A stretch of DNA of 36,704 nt from DASRIA01 sp038203635 (lineage in GTDB: Bacteria > Actinomycetota > Thermoleophilia > Solirubrobacterales > JBBDJG01). A program made the position numbers and the translations under genes. The stretch lies in NCBI GenBank assembly GCA_038203635.1, contig JBBRDT010000030.1, positions 1 to 36,704 on the forward strand, read 5' to 3'. Positions 22,952 through 30,343 of this stretch are shown here, piece by piece. Position 1 is the stretch's first letter, and the number at the start of each line of letters is the position of its first letter. The notes under the pieces were generated by a model. That model saw only the letters and a program-made list of their open reading frames with translations. It was not told where the DNA came from and ran no database searches.

Positions 22952-22972
22952 TACCCACCTATACGGTGGGTA
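22952..22972. terminator. Terminator-like hairpin between convergent genes
   Basis: Perfect 8-bp stem TACCCACC / GGTGGGTA with a 5-nt loop, between the zinc-ribbon protein gene and the HEAT-repeat gene. Confidence 0.6.
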
Positions 22973-22990
22973 ATCCGACTCACCGTGCCC

Positions 22991-23443
22991 TCAGGACCCG
23001 CCGCCGTTCCCGCCGCCTCCGCCACCGTCCCCTCCGCCGAAGAGATCGCCGAGCCATCCGCCCGCGTCCGGCGTGTCACCGGGGATATAGAACTCGCCAC
23101 CGTCCTGCCCCACGTACCAATCGCCGCCGCGCGCCTTCCGGGACTCATTCACGTAGTAGACGACGATCACTGCCATGCCTGCCAGCAGCGGCACGATCGC
23201 AAGCGGTCCGATGACCGTCGCCAGGGCGAGCGAGCCGCCGATCAGGATCAGGCCCCCGACCCATACCAGGATCGCCGGAGGCCCCGCCTCCTCCTGTCGC
23301 TCGAAGCCGAGCTGCTCGAGGGAGCGCCGCGCGATGTTGCGCAGCCACGGCTCGATCGCCTGGTCGCTCGCCACCTCGTAGAGCGACATGACAGCGCTCG
23401 GGTCGCCAAGCCCTCCCAGTGATTGCGCCGCCGCGCCCCGCAC
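22991..23443 (-). CDS. HEAT-repeat membrane protein, C-terminal part (frame-disrupted at its N-terminus)
   Basis: The first available start in this frame is GTG 23443, but the HEAT-repeat text already begins upstream in the same frame (LIRALGDEAPAVRG) with no start codon there. From 23443 it reads as HEAT units (AAAQSLGGLGDPSAVMSLYEVASD and WLRNIARRSLEQLG), then two hydrophobic helices (ILVWVGGLILIGGSLALATVIG and LAIVPLLAGMAVIVVYYV), a soluble YVGQDGGEFYIPGDTPDAGGWLGDLF segment and a Gly-rich end. The 150-aa reading is probably part of a longer ancestral protein. It lies directly after pckG on the same strand. Function unknown. Confidence 0.6.
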   Translation of the reverse strand: MRGAAAQSLGGLGDPSAVMSLYEVASDQAIEPWLRNIARRSLEQLGFERQEEAGPPAILVWVGGLILIGGSLALATVIGPLAIVPLLAGMAVIVVYYVNESRKARGGDWYVGQDGGEFYIPGDTPDAGGWLGDLFGGGDGGGGGGNGGGS

Positions 23444-23472
23444 GGCCGGAGCCTCATCACCGAGCGCGCGGA

Positions 23473-23571
23473 TCAGATGCCGCGTGGGTCGCCCGTTTCG
23501 CCGAGCGCGCGCGCAGCTTCCTCTCGGACCCCGGGGTCATCGTCCGCGAGCCGCGCAGCGAGGTCTTCTAC
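23473..23571 (-). pseudogene. Detached HEAT-repeat unit, frame-shifted from the downstream gene
   Basis: Read on the - strand from just inside the pckG stop: VEDLAARLADDDPGVREEAA, then RALGETGDPRGI and a TGA at 23475-23473. This is a clear HEAT unit, and it continues in the next frame at LIRALGDEAP. A single inserted base near 23476 would join both into one frame. No ATG, GTG or TTG starts this unit, which is open back only into the end of pckG. A sequencing error, a real mutation or a frameshift site would all explain it. Confidence 0.6.
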
Positions 23572-25391
23572 TTCTTGAGCCGCTGCTCCAGTTCCTCAAG
23601 CTGCTTGTGCAGCTCCTGCGGCAGACGGTCGCCGAACCGCGCGAAGTGCTCGTGGATGGTGGGCAGCTCCGCGCGCAGGCCTTCCGGGTCGACCCGCAGC
23701 AGCTCCGCCATGTCCTCGGCGCTCACGTCGAGGCCCGCCGTGTCGATCCCGTCCTCGGCGGGCACCAGCCCGGCCGGTGTCTCGACCGCGGCGGCCGAGC
23801 CCTCGCAGCGACGGAAGATCCACGCCAGCACGCGGCTGTTCTCGCCGAAGCCGGGCCACAGGAAGTTCCCGTCCTCGTCTTTGCGGAACCAATTGACGTG
23901 GAAGAGCTTGGGCAGCTTGTCCGCACCGCCCTCGCGACCGATGCGCAGCCAGTGCGCGAAGTAGTCGCCCATGTGGTACCCGCAGAACGGCAGCATCGCG
24001 AACGGGTCGTAGCGCAGCTTGCCGACGTCGCCCGACGCGGCGGCAGTGGTCTCCGAGGACATGATGGACCCCATGAAGACGCCGTGCTCCCAATCGAACG
24101 CCTCGCGGACGAGCGGCACGTTCGTCGCGCGGCGCCCACCGAACAGGATCGCGTCGATCGGCATGCCGGCCGGGTCCTCCCACTCCTCGGCGATGGAGGG
24201 GCACTGGCGCGCGGGAGTCGTGAAGCGCGCGTTCGGATGCGCGGCAGGATGATCGGCGTCCGGCGTCCAATCGTCGCCGCGCCAGTCGATCGCATGTGCC
24301 GGCGGCTCCTTGGTCATGCCCTCCCACCAGATGTCGCCGTCGTCGGTGCGGGCCGTGTTCGTGAAGATGGAGGACTCGCGGATCGTCGCCATCGCATTCG
24401 GGTTCGTCTTCTTGCTCGTTCCCGGCGCGACGCCGAAGAAGCCGGCCTCCGGGTTGATGGCGTAGAGGCGTCCGTCGGGGCCGAACTTCATCCACGCGAT
24501 GTCGTCGCCGATGGTCTCGACCTTCCATCCGGGAAGGGTTGGGATCAGCATCGCGAGGTTCGTCTTGCCGCATGCGGACGGGAAGGCCCCGGTGATGTAC
24601 TTCGTCTCACCCTCCGGCGAGGTGAGCTTCAGGATCAGCATGTGCTCGGCCATCCAGCCCTCGTCGCGAGCCATGACCGACGCAATCCGCAGCGCGAAGC
24701 ACTTCTTGCCCAGCAGCGCGTTCCCGCCGTAGCCCGAGCCGTACGACCAGACCTCCCGGCTTGCGGGGAAATGCACGATGTACTTGTTGGTCTCGTCGCA
24801 CGGCCACGGCACGTCGTCACGGCCGTCGGCGAGCGGGTATCCGACCGAGTGCAGGCAGGGCACGAAGTCGCCGTCCTTGCCGAGCACGCCCAGCGCGCCC
24901 TTGCCCATGCGGGTCATGATCCGCATGCTCACCGCGACGTAGGCAGAGTCCGTGATCTGCACGCCGATGTGGGCGATCGGCGAGCCGAGCGGGCCCATCG
25001 AGAACGGCACCACGTACATCGTGCGGCCCTGCATGGAGCCACGGAAGAGGTCCTTGAGGGTGTCGCGCATCTCCTGCGGATCCCGCCAGTTGTTCGTCGG
25101 GCCCGCGTCGGACTCTCGCTCCGAGCAGATGAACGTGCGGTCCTCGACGCGCGCCACATCTCCTGGGTCGGACCGCGCGAGATACGAGTTCGGGCGCTTC
25201 GCATCCGACAGCGTCTCGAACGTGCCCAGGTCGACGAGCTCCCGGCACAGCGCGTCGTATTCCTCGGAGGTGCCGTCGCACCAGTGAATCTCGCTCGGCT
25301 GGGTGAGGGCGGCGACCTCCTCGACCCACGCCTTCAGGCGGGAATTGTTGGTCGGGGCTTCCGGCTGCGTTGTGGCAGTGCTCTCACTCAA
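23568..25391 (-). CDS. pckG: Phosphoenolpyruvate carboxykinase (GTP)
   Basis: Interconverts oxaloacetate + GTP and PEP + GDP + CO2, the gluconeogenic exit from the TCA cycle. About 607 aa. Landmarks: EIHWCDGTSEEYD and the Arg-bearing LARSDPGDVARVEDRTF, NNWRDP, GPTNNW, SYGSGYGGNALLGKKCFALRIAS, the P-loop GAFPSACGKTNLAML, IGDDIAWMKFGPDGRLYAINPEAGFFGVAPGTS, and RRATNVPLV. All are expected for the GTP class. The TTG start at 25391 is preferred because GGAG lies 8 nt upstream and the text from there (SESTATTQPEAP) leads into the domain. An ATG at 25436 would add 15 basic residues. The start codon and ribosome site sit in an A6/T6 dyad. Confidence 0.95.
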   Translation of the reverse strand: MSESTATTQPEAPTNNSRLKAWVEEVAALTQPSEIHWCDGTSEEYDALCRELVDLGTFETLSDAKRPNSYLARSDPGDVARVEDRTFICSERESDAGPTNNWRDPQEMRDTLKDLFRGSMQGRTMYVVPFSMGPLGSPIAHIGVQITDSAYVAVSMRIMTRMGKGALGVLGKDGDFVPCLHSVGYPLADGRDDVPWPCDETNKYIVHFPASREVWSYGSGYGGNALLGKKCFALRIASVMARDEGWMAEHMLILKLTSPEGETKYITGAFPSACGKTNLAMLIPTLPGWKVETIGDDIAWMKFGPDGRLYAINPEAGFFGVAPGTSKKTNPNAMATIRESSIFTNTARTDDGDIWWEGMTKEPPAHAIDWRGDDWTPDADHPAAHPNARFTTPARQCPSIAEEWEDPAGMPIDAILFGGRRATNVPLVREAFDWEHGVFMGSIMSSETTAAASGDVGKLRYDPFAMLPFCGYHMGDYFAHWLRIGREGGADKLPKLFHVNWFRKDEDGNFLWPGFGENSRVLAWIFRRCEGSAAAVETPAGLVPAEDGIDTAGLDVSAEDMAELLRVDPEGLRAELPTIHEHFARFGDRLPQELHKQLEELEQRLKK

Positions 25392-25410
25392 AAAACGGGC
25401 TCCTTTTTTG
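25389..25410 (-). promoter_or_regulatory. A6/T6 dyad enclosing the pckG ribosome-binding site
   Basis: CAAAAAA, an 8-nt loop holding the complement of GGAG, and TTTTTTG (perfect 7-bp arms). On the mRNA the Shine-Dalgarno sequence would be in the loop and the TTG start in the stem. It is weak (six A-U pairs and one G-C pair) but striking in a sequence this rich in GC. Confidence 0.5.
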
Positions 25411-25462
25411 CTGCTGACGCGGGCATTCTGCCGCATTGACGCGTTGACGGGGAAATCGGGGC

Positions 25463-25984
25463 TCAGTCCCCGGAGGTGCGGCGAGGCACCAGCACCGCGC
25501 GACGGAAGCTCGCGACGAGCTCGTTGCGCTGGTTGTAAACGTCGGTCCGTACCTTGACCACGCCCCGATCGGGCTTCTTGGAGGTCCTCACCTCGAGGAC
25601 CTCGGATTCCGCATACAGAGTGTCTCCGTGGAACACCGGCGCGGGGTGCGTCAGCTCCTCCGTGGCGAGGTTGGCGATCGCCTTCCCCGAGACGTCCGCG
25701 ACGGACATGCCGAGCGCGAGCGAGTAGACGAGGGGCCCGACCACCACGTTCTTCCCCTGCTGCGATTGCGCGGCGTAGACGTCGTTGAGGTGCAGCGGAT
25801 GATGGTTCATGGTGATCAGGCAGAACAGGTGGTCGTCGGCCTCTGTCACCGTCTTGGCCGGCCAGTGCTTGTAGACGGCACCCTCCTCGAAGTCCTCGAG
25901 GTAGCGCCCGTAGGGCCGCGCTCCCGTCGCCTCTCGCGAGGCCTGGTCGAAGGTGGTGCCCTGCTTCTGATCCGTCTCTGCCAC
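25463..25984 (-). CDS. MaoC-family (R)-specific enoyl-CoA hydratase, candidate mesaconyl-CoA hydratase
   Basis: Single hot-dog hydratase of 173 aa. The active-site segment is TVTEADDHLFCLITMNHHPLHLND, with the Asp and His of the MaoC hydratase motif (D-x4-H, slightly varied). GPLVYSLALGMSVADVSGKAIANLATEELTHPAPVFHGDTLYAESEVLEVR is the rest of the fold. In actinobacteria, short MaoC proteins of this kind occur beside ccr and mcl and are thought to hydrate mesaconyl-C1-CoA; the neighbourhood supports that but does not prove it. GTG start at 25984, 4 bp after the stop of the next gene, so they form one operon. Confidence 0.82.
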   Translation of the reverse strand: MAETDQKQGTTFDQASREATGARPYGRYLEDFEEGAVYKHWPAKTVTEADDHLFCLITMNHHPLHLNDVYAAQSQQGKNVVVGPLVYSLALGMSVADVSGKAIANLATEELTHPAPVFHGDTLYAESEVLEVRTSKKPDRGVVKVRTDVYNQRNELVASFRRAVLVPRRTSGD

Positions 25985-25988
25985 TTGG

Positions 25989-26357
25989 TTAAAGCCTCCG
26001 TTTCTTGATCTTCTGCCGTTGTTCGTGGCGTTCGATGACCTTACCGATGAGCTTCAGGATGTCGTCCTGTCCCGCGACCCGCACGTATCCGTTCTCGTAA
26101 GCGTCACGCCAATGCTGCAAGCGCCCGTCCTTGGCCAGCTCGTTGAAGTGCGAGCGCGGTGCGACGACCATCACCTTCGCGTCACCGGCAGGGTCCTTCC
26201 TGATGTCGACCTGCGGGAACTCGATCCGCCACGTCTGTGACTCGCGGCGCGCACGCAGGTCGAGACGAATCACCAGGCTCAGCTGCCTGAGGGCGGGGAG
26301 TTCGTCGAGAAAGCGCCGGGCTCCCTCCTCGATCAGTTTCTGCGTGTCCGATGACAC
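25989..26357 (-). CDS. Hypothetical protein, SCP2-like or lipid-binding domain suspected
   Basis: 122 aa from GTG 26357: SSDTQKLIEEGARRFLDELPALRQLSLVIRLDLRARRESQTWRIEFPQVDIRKDPAGDAKVMVVAPRSHFNELAKDGRLQHWRDAYENGYVRVAGQDDILKLIGKVIERHEQRQKIKKRRL. The pattern of a strand pair with Trp, then VMVVAPRSHFNELA and a helix leading to YVRVAGQDDILKLIGKVI, is like sterol carrier protein 2 domains, which bind acyl chains. The resemblance is by eye only. It lies in an operon before the MaoC gene, which would fit a role with acyl-CoA. Confidence 0.6.
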   Translation of the reverse strand: MSSDTQKLIEEGARRFLDELPALRQLSLVIRLDLRARRESQTWRIEFPQVDIRKDPAGDAKVMVVAPRSHFNELAKDGRLQHWRDAYENGYVRVAGQDDILKLIGKVIERHEQRQKIKKRRL

Positions 26358-26419
26358 AGGGCCGGAAGGGTATCCGAGCCTCGCCGTCGCCCGCGGCTCG
26401 ATCCGGCGGTATCCTGCGC

Positions 26420-26905
26420 GTGGCTTTGTTCAACAAGGAGAAGCGACAAGAGAAGAAGGAGCGGCAGCAGGCCGTCAAGGCGGAGCTCGCGGCGCGGATC
26501 AAGCCTCGCGACACCTTCGCGATGCGCCAGGCGAAGACGGAAAAACGGGAAGAGCGCGACGCCGAGACAGCCGAGCGCGAGGGCATAGTCGCCGAGCGAC
26601 TCAAAGAGCTTCACTCCGGCAGCGGCCCCGGGGACGTCGTGCAGCTGGGCTCCGGGCTCCTCTACCTCGATGTGCTCTCGGGTCTTCAGCTCCAGGTTCA
26701 CGAGCAGCTCAGCCGCGCCGACAAGTGCTTCACCCGCTGGGCTGTCTACGGACGGCATGACAAGGAGTTCCTGGGCATGGCTGCGACCAACCGCGATGTC
26801 CAATTCGGCGGCGCGTCGATCAGCTTCTTGAACAACAAAAGGATCACGCAGGAGATCCACTACTGGGACATGGTGGCCCTGCTGCAGCAGATCCAGGCGC
26901 CCTAG
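26420..26905 (+). CDS. Hypothetical protein with a charged N-terminal coiled coil
   Basis: Not recognised. 161 aa from GTG 26420: a very charged helix (FNKEKRQEKKERQQAVKAEL to ERDAETAEREGIVAERLKEL), then a compact domain of about 90 aa (GPGDVVQLGSGLLYLDVLSG, QLQVHEQLSRADKCFTRWAVYGRHDKEFLGMAA, RITQEIHYWDMVALLQQIQ). An ATG at 26351 would overlap the divergent gene by 7 bp and add a Ser/Arg tail, so GTG is preferred. The promoter region is shared with the SCP2-like gene. Confidence 0.68.
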   Translation: MALFNKEKRQEKKERQQAVKAELAARIKPRDTFAMRQAKTEKREERDAETAEREGIVAERLKELHSGSGPGDVVQLGSGLLYLDVLSGLQLQVHEQLSRADKCFTRWAVYGRHDKEFLGMAATNRDVQFGGASISFLNNKRITQEIHYWDMVALLQQIQAP

Positions 26906-26923
26906 CCGGGCCAGGCCCGGCTA
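26903..26923. terminator. Bidirectional terminator containing both stop codons
   Basis: Perfect 10-bp stem TAGCCGGGCC / GGCCCGGCTA with a 1-nt centre. The left TAG is the stop of the + gene, and the right CTA is the stop of the - strand gene. No T-run. Confidence 0.65.
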
Positions 26924-27577
26924 TTCCGCGCGCCGCAGATACCCCCGCGGGTTGAACGTCATGAAGAACTTCTCGCGGGACTCGTCGATGGAGAACTCGT
27001 CGTTCCCGGCCAGGAACTCGTCCACGGCCTCCATCGGCCCTGGGCCATGGTCTGCCCGCACCGGATGCCCGTTGACGTTCGTGTCCTCGACGACCAGGTA
27101 GTCCCCGGGCGTGACCAGCGGCGCATAGGCCTGCAGCTCGGCGAGCACGTGGTCCTTCCGGTGGTTGGAGTCGAGGATGACCATCACACGGTCGCCCTGC
27201 TGGACCGCCGCCTCCACACCGGTGACGGTCTCGGGCGCCGTGGAGGAGCCCGTCCGGTACTCGATGCGCGGATGCCGGGGGCGGCGGTGCGGCTGGCGCT
27301 CGCGGACGTCGATCGTGATCACCCGGCCGTTGTCGACCAGGTCGCACATACACGCGAGAAAGTGGGCGGTGCCGCCGAAGTACGTCCCGCACTCCACGAT
27401 CAGGTCGGGGCGGCGGTCGAACAGGATCTCCTGATAGACCCATAGGTCGAGCGGGCACTTCGCGCTCGGCTTGCCGAGCCAGAACGTGTTGCGGAACGTG
27501 CGCTTGTCGTTCGAGTAATAGAGCCGGTGGAAGTCGCGCACGACCTCCTCCGGCGAGCGCTCGGGCAGATCGGACAT
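26921..27577 (-). CDS. SAM-dependent methyltransferase of the CmcI / cephalosporin-hydroxylase family
   Basis: 218 aa with DLWVYQEILFDRRPDLIVECGTYFGGTAHFLACMCDLV (SAM-binding ECGTYFGG), VITIDVRERQPHRRPRHP, GDRVMVILDSNHRKDHVLAEL and GDYLVVEDTNVNGHPV (metal and active-site region). It ends with FFMTFNPRGYLRRAE. Members methylate sugars or antibiotics; the substrate here is unknown. No glycosyltransferases or secondary-metabolism genes are near. ATG at 27577. Confidence 0.87.
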   Translation of the reverse strand: MSDLPERSPEEVVRDFHRLYYSNDKRTFRNTFWLGKPSAKCPLDLWVYQEILFDRRPDLIVECGTYFGGTAHFLACMCDLVDNGRVITIDVRERQPHRRPRHPRIEYRTGSSTAPETVTGVEAAVQQGDRVMVILDSNHRKDHVLAELQAYAPLVTPGDYLVVEDTNVNGHPVRADHGPGPMEAVDEFLAGNDEFSIDESREKFFMTFNPRGYLRRAE

Positions 27578-27598
27578 CGCGCAGCTCGCTAGAACATC

Positions 27599-27615
27599 GA
27601 GGGGCTTCGCCCCGC
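27599..27615 (-). repeat. Short G/C hairpin, possible degenerate relative of the palindromic element
   Basis: CGAGGGGCTTCGCCCCG: a 4-bp G/C stem with a CTTCG-type loop between the acyl-CoA dehydrogenase stop and the methyltransferase start. On the - strand GGGGCGAAGCCCCTCG resembles the second hairpin of copies A-C (GGGGGGCCGAAGCCCCCC). It may instead be a plain terminator. Confidence 0.4.
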
Positions 27616-27647
27616 CCGCAAGTGGCCTCGCTGACCGCTCGGCCTTC

Positions 27648-28856
27648 TCATATCTTGTGGCGCTCGAGCAGCTTCTTGCCGATCACCATGCGCTGGATCT
27701 CGGAGGTGCCCTCGCCGATCAGGAGCAGCGGTGCGTCGCGGTAGAGGCGCTCGATCTCGTATTCCTTCGAGTACCCGTAGCCGCCGTGGATGCGGAATGA
27801 ATCCTCGACGACCTCCTTGCCGGCCTCCGAGGCGAACAGCTTCGCCATCCCCGCCTCGACGTCGGAGCGCTGCCCCGCGTCCTTCATGCGCGCGGCCTTG
27901 AAGGTCAGCAGGCGGGCGGCCTCCACCTTCGTCGCCATGTCGGCGAGCTTGAACTGGATCGCCTGATGCTGGGCGATCGGCTTGCCGAACGTCTTGCGCT
28001 CCTGCGAGTAGCGCAGCGCCAGCTCCAGCGCGCGCTGGGCGATGCCGACGCCCCGCGCCGCGACGTTCACGCGACCGACCTCGAGCGCATCCATCATCTG
28101 GCGGAAGCCCTGGCCGAGGCCGGCCTCCTCCCCGCCCAGGATGCGGTCGGGCGGGCACCGGTAGCCGTCGTAGACCAGCTCGGTGGACTCCACGCCCTTG
28201 TAGCCCATCTTCTTGATCTTGGGGGGAATGGTGAGACCGGCGTAGTCGCCTGAGTTCTCGGCCACGCCCGGCTCCTTCTCGGTGATGAAGCAGGTCATAC
28301 CCTTGTAGGGCGGGTCGGCCTTGGTGTCGTTCTTCATCAGCACGAACACCACGCCGGACAGCAGCCCGTTCGTGACCCACATCTTCTGGCCGTTCAGGAC
28401 CCAGGCATCGCCATCCTTGGCCGCGGTCGCCTTGATGCCCTGCACGTCGGAGCCGACCTCGGGCTCGGACAGGGAAAAGGCCGCGCGCAGCTCACCCGTC
28501 GCCATCTTGGGCAGGAAGTGCTCCTTCTGCTCGTCGGTGCCGAACTTCATCAGCAGGTACGAACCGATGAAGTGGGTGTTGACGACGCCCGAGATGGAGA
28601 TCCAGCCGCGCGAGAGCTCCTCGACGATCATGGCGTAGGTCGTCAGGTCGAGCCCCATCCCGCCGTACTCCTCGGGGATCGTCACGCCGAAGAGCCCGAG
28701 CTCCTTCATCTGGTCCACGATCGGCCCGGGAAACTCGTCCTCATGGTCGTAGTGCTCGGCGTTGGGAAGGATCTCGTTGTCGACGAAGTTGCGCACCATC
28801 TCGGTGATCGCGCGCTGCTCGTCGGTCCTGTCCAGAAGCTCCGGGGCTACGGCCAT
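27648..28856 (-). CDS. Acyl-CoA dehydrogenase, candidate methylsuccinyl-CoA dehydrogenase
   Basis: FAD-dependent alpha,beta-dehydrogenation of an acyl-CoA, 402 aa. Family landmarks: IPEEYGGMGLDLTTYAMIVEELSRG, FSLSEPEVGSDVQGIKATA, KMWVTNG, RKTFGKPIAQHQAIQFKLADMA, RIHGGYGYSKEYEIERLYRDA and IGEGTSEIQRMVIG, in which the Glu of EGT is the catalytic base. The substrate is not shown. Short-chain dehydrogenases of about 400 aa beside ccr/mcl/MaoC genes are often assigned to methylsuccinyl-CoA, although the classical Mcd is longer (about 550 aa). ATG 28856 with AAGGTGGG upstream; the frame also opens from 28916, adding 20 residues without a better site. Confidence 0.88.
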   Translation of the reverse strand: MAVAPELLDRTDEQRAITEMVRNFVDNEILPNAEHYDHEDEFPGPIVDQMKELGLFGVTIPEEYGGMGLDLTTYAMIVEELSRGWISISGVVNTHFIGSYLLMKFGTDEQKEHFLPKMATGELRAAFSLSEPEVGSDVQGIKATAAKDGDAWVLNGQKMWVTNGLLSGVVFVLMKNDTKADPPYKGMTCFITEKEPGVAENSGDYAGLTIPPKIKKMGYKGVESTELVYDGYRCPPDRILGGEEAGLGQGFRQMMDALEVGRVNVAARGVGIAQRALELALRYSQERKTFGKPIAQHQAIQFKLADMATKVEAARLLTFKAARMKDAGQRSDVEAGMAKLFASEAGKEVVEDSFRIHGGYGYSKEYEIERLYRDAPLLLIGEGTSEIQRMVIGKKLLERHKI

Positions 28857-28919
28857 GTGCTGGTTCCCACCTTTGACTCGCTGATCGGTATCAGGGAAGG
28901 ATAATCCCCGAGCCACGGG

Positions 28920-29114
28920 TCAAGGAACGAAGACGCCCGCGCGCAGGAAGAGCGTCTCGTCGCCGTCCCCGCACGTCGGCGGGCAGGCGGGCGATTCGAA
29001 CCCGGTGCCGTTCGGGCCGGCATCACGCACGTGGATCTGGCCGAGCTCCCAGACCGCACGCTTGCCCTCCCTGATCGCGCCGGGAAGCAGCAGCACTATC
29101 CTGATACCCCTCAT
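28920..29114 (-). CDS. Short protein or fragment ending in a repeat-like secreted tail, 64 aa
   Basis: From ATG 29114: MRGIRIVLLLPGAIREGKRA, then VWELGQIHVRDAGPNGTGFE and a Cys/Asp-rich end (CPPTCGDGDETLFLRAGVFVP). The end resembles the closing part of a longer secreted actinobacterial protein type (DGGxDGD then F.xQGxFVP, from memory), so this may be a remnant of a larger gene or a short gene. The N-terminal 12 residues are hydrophobic. It lies in the 357-bp space between the acyl-CoA dehydrogenase and the lyase, and nothing else was seen there. Confidence 0.4.
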   Translation of the reverse strand: MRGIRIVLLLPGAIREGKRAVWELGQIHVRDAGPNGTGFESPACPPTCGDGDETLFLRAGVFVP

Positions 29115-29197
29115 CCCACCGGCGACGCTACTGCTGCACGGACCCGGGTTCAAGCGGCCGGCAGGTTGACTCTCCAATCGGTTGGCGCCTCGGCCGA

Positions 29198-29203
29198 TAT
29201 ATT
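29198..29203 (+). promoter_or_regulatory. -10-like hexamer TATATT before the malyl-CoA lyase gene
   Basis: TATATT, 10 nt before the ATG at 29214. A TTGACT at 29166-29171 is 26 nt upstream of it, too far for a normal -35. Confidence 0.45.
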
Positions 29204-29213
29204 GGCCCGTCCG

Positions 29214-30263
29214 ATGCGCAACCCTCGCGACTTCTTCCACCCCCTCGCCGTCGGCGCGCCGGACCCGATCATTGAGATTCCGTTCCGGCCGTCGCGGATG
29301 ATCCATTTCTTCGACGCCTCGAACGAGAAGATGGCGGCGAAGGTCCCGGACATGGCCAAGCAGGCGGACATCCTGCTCGGCAACCTCGAGGACGCCGTGC
29401 CCGTCGATCGCAAGATCCCTGCGCGGGAGGGCCTGATCCGGGTCGGCAAGGAGGTCGACTTCGGCGACACCCAGCTCTGGACCCGGGTCAACAGCCTCGA
29501 CAGCCCATGGGTGCTGGACGACCTGACCCAGCTCGTCACCGAGATCGGTCACAAGCTCGACGTGATCATGATCCCGAAGGTCGAGGGGCCCTGGGACATC
29601 CACTACGTGGACCGGCTGCTCGCCCAGCTCGAGGCCAAGGCCGGCCTCGAGAAACCGCTCCTGGTCCACGCGATCCTCGAGACCTCGCTCGGCGTCGTGA
29701 ACCTCGAGGAGATCGCCACCGCCAGCCCGCGCATGCAGGGAATGAGCTTCGGTCCCGCCGACCTCGCCGCCTCGCGGCGCATGAAGACCACGCGTGTCGG
29801 CGGCGGGCATCCCGGCTACCGCGTGATCGAGGACCCGGACCCCGACAACCCCGACGCGCCGCGCGCGACCGCGCAGCAGGACCCGTGGCACTACTCGATC
29901 GCGCGCATGGTCGACGCCTGTACTTCGGCGGGGATCCTCCCCTTCTACGGGCCGTACGGCGACATCAAGGACGTCGAGGGATGCGAGACGCAGTTCCGCG
30001 CCGCGTTCCTGCTCGGCTGCGTCGGCGCGTGGTCCCTGCACCCGGTTCAGATCGACATCGCGAAGATGGTGTTCAGCCCGCCGGCCGACGAGGTCAAGTT
30101 CGCCAAGAAGGTGCTGGAGGCGATCCCCGACGGCGCCGGCGTCCACATGATCGACGGCAAGATGCAGGACGACGCCACCTGGAAGCAGTGCAAGGTGATG
30201 GTGTCGCTCGCGGAGATGCTGGCGAAGAAGGACCCGGAACTGGCGGAGGCCTACGAGCTGTAG
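29214..30263 (+). CDS. mcl: L-malyl-CoA / beta-methylmalyl-CoA lyase (CitE/HpcH family)
   Basis: Reversible cleavage of beta-methylmalyl-CoA to glyoxylate and propionyl-CoA and of malyl-CoA to glyoxylate and acetyl-CoA. 349 aa. Landmarks: RPSRMIHFFDASNEKMAAKVPDMAKQADILLGNLEDAVP (acidic metal residue in LEDAVP), VIMIPKVEGPWDIHYVDRLL, VHAILETSLGVVNLEEIA (metal Glu), GMSFGPADLAASRRMKTTRVGG (metal Asp in GPADLA), PFYGPYGDIKDVEGCETQFRAAFLLGCVGAWSLHPVQIDIA. These fit Mcl1 of the ethylmalonyl-CoA pathway and are longer than citrate lyase CitE. ATG 29214 chosen for the leaderless promoter and domain start; the frame is open back to 29031. Confidence 0.9.
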   Translation: MRNPRDFFHPLAVGAPDPIIEIPFRPSRMIHFFDASNEKMAAKVPDMAKQADILLGNLEDAVPVDRKIPAREGLIRVGKEVDFGDTQLWTRVNSLDSPWVLDDLTQLVTEIGHKLDVIMIPKVEGPWDIHYVDRLLAQLEAKAGLEKPLLVHAILETSLGVVNLEEIATASPRMQGMSFGPADLAASRRMKTTRVGGGHPGYRVIEDPDPDNPDAPRATAQQDPWHYSIARMVDACTSAGILPFYGPYGDIKDVEGCETQFRAAFLLGCVGAWSLHPVQIDIAKMVFSPPADEVKFAKKVLEAIPDGAGVHMIDGKMQDDATWKQCKVMVSLAEMLAKKDPELAEAYEL

Positions 30264-30343
30264 TAGGCCCGGCGCCCGCAGCGGCGCTGCCCACTTGACA
30301 CTGTGTCCTTGACGCGGCGCGCGGACCGCGAGAGGTTACGTCC

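Noticed and set aside
28985..29010. GATTCGAACCC, which looks like the T-loop of a tRNA on the - strand
   Set aside because: The flanking bases do not form the T-stem and no acceptor, anticodon or D arm was found; it lies inside a plausible short protein frame.
30290..30300. TTGACA before the patatin gene as a -35 element
   Set aside because: No -10 at the proper spacing; the gene has a purine-rich ribosome site but no visible promoter.
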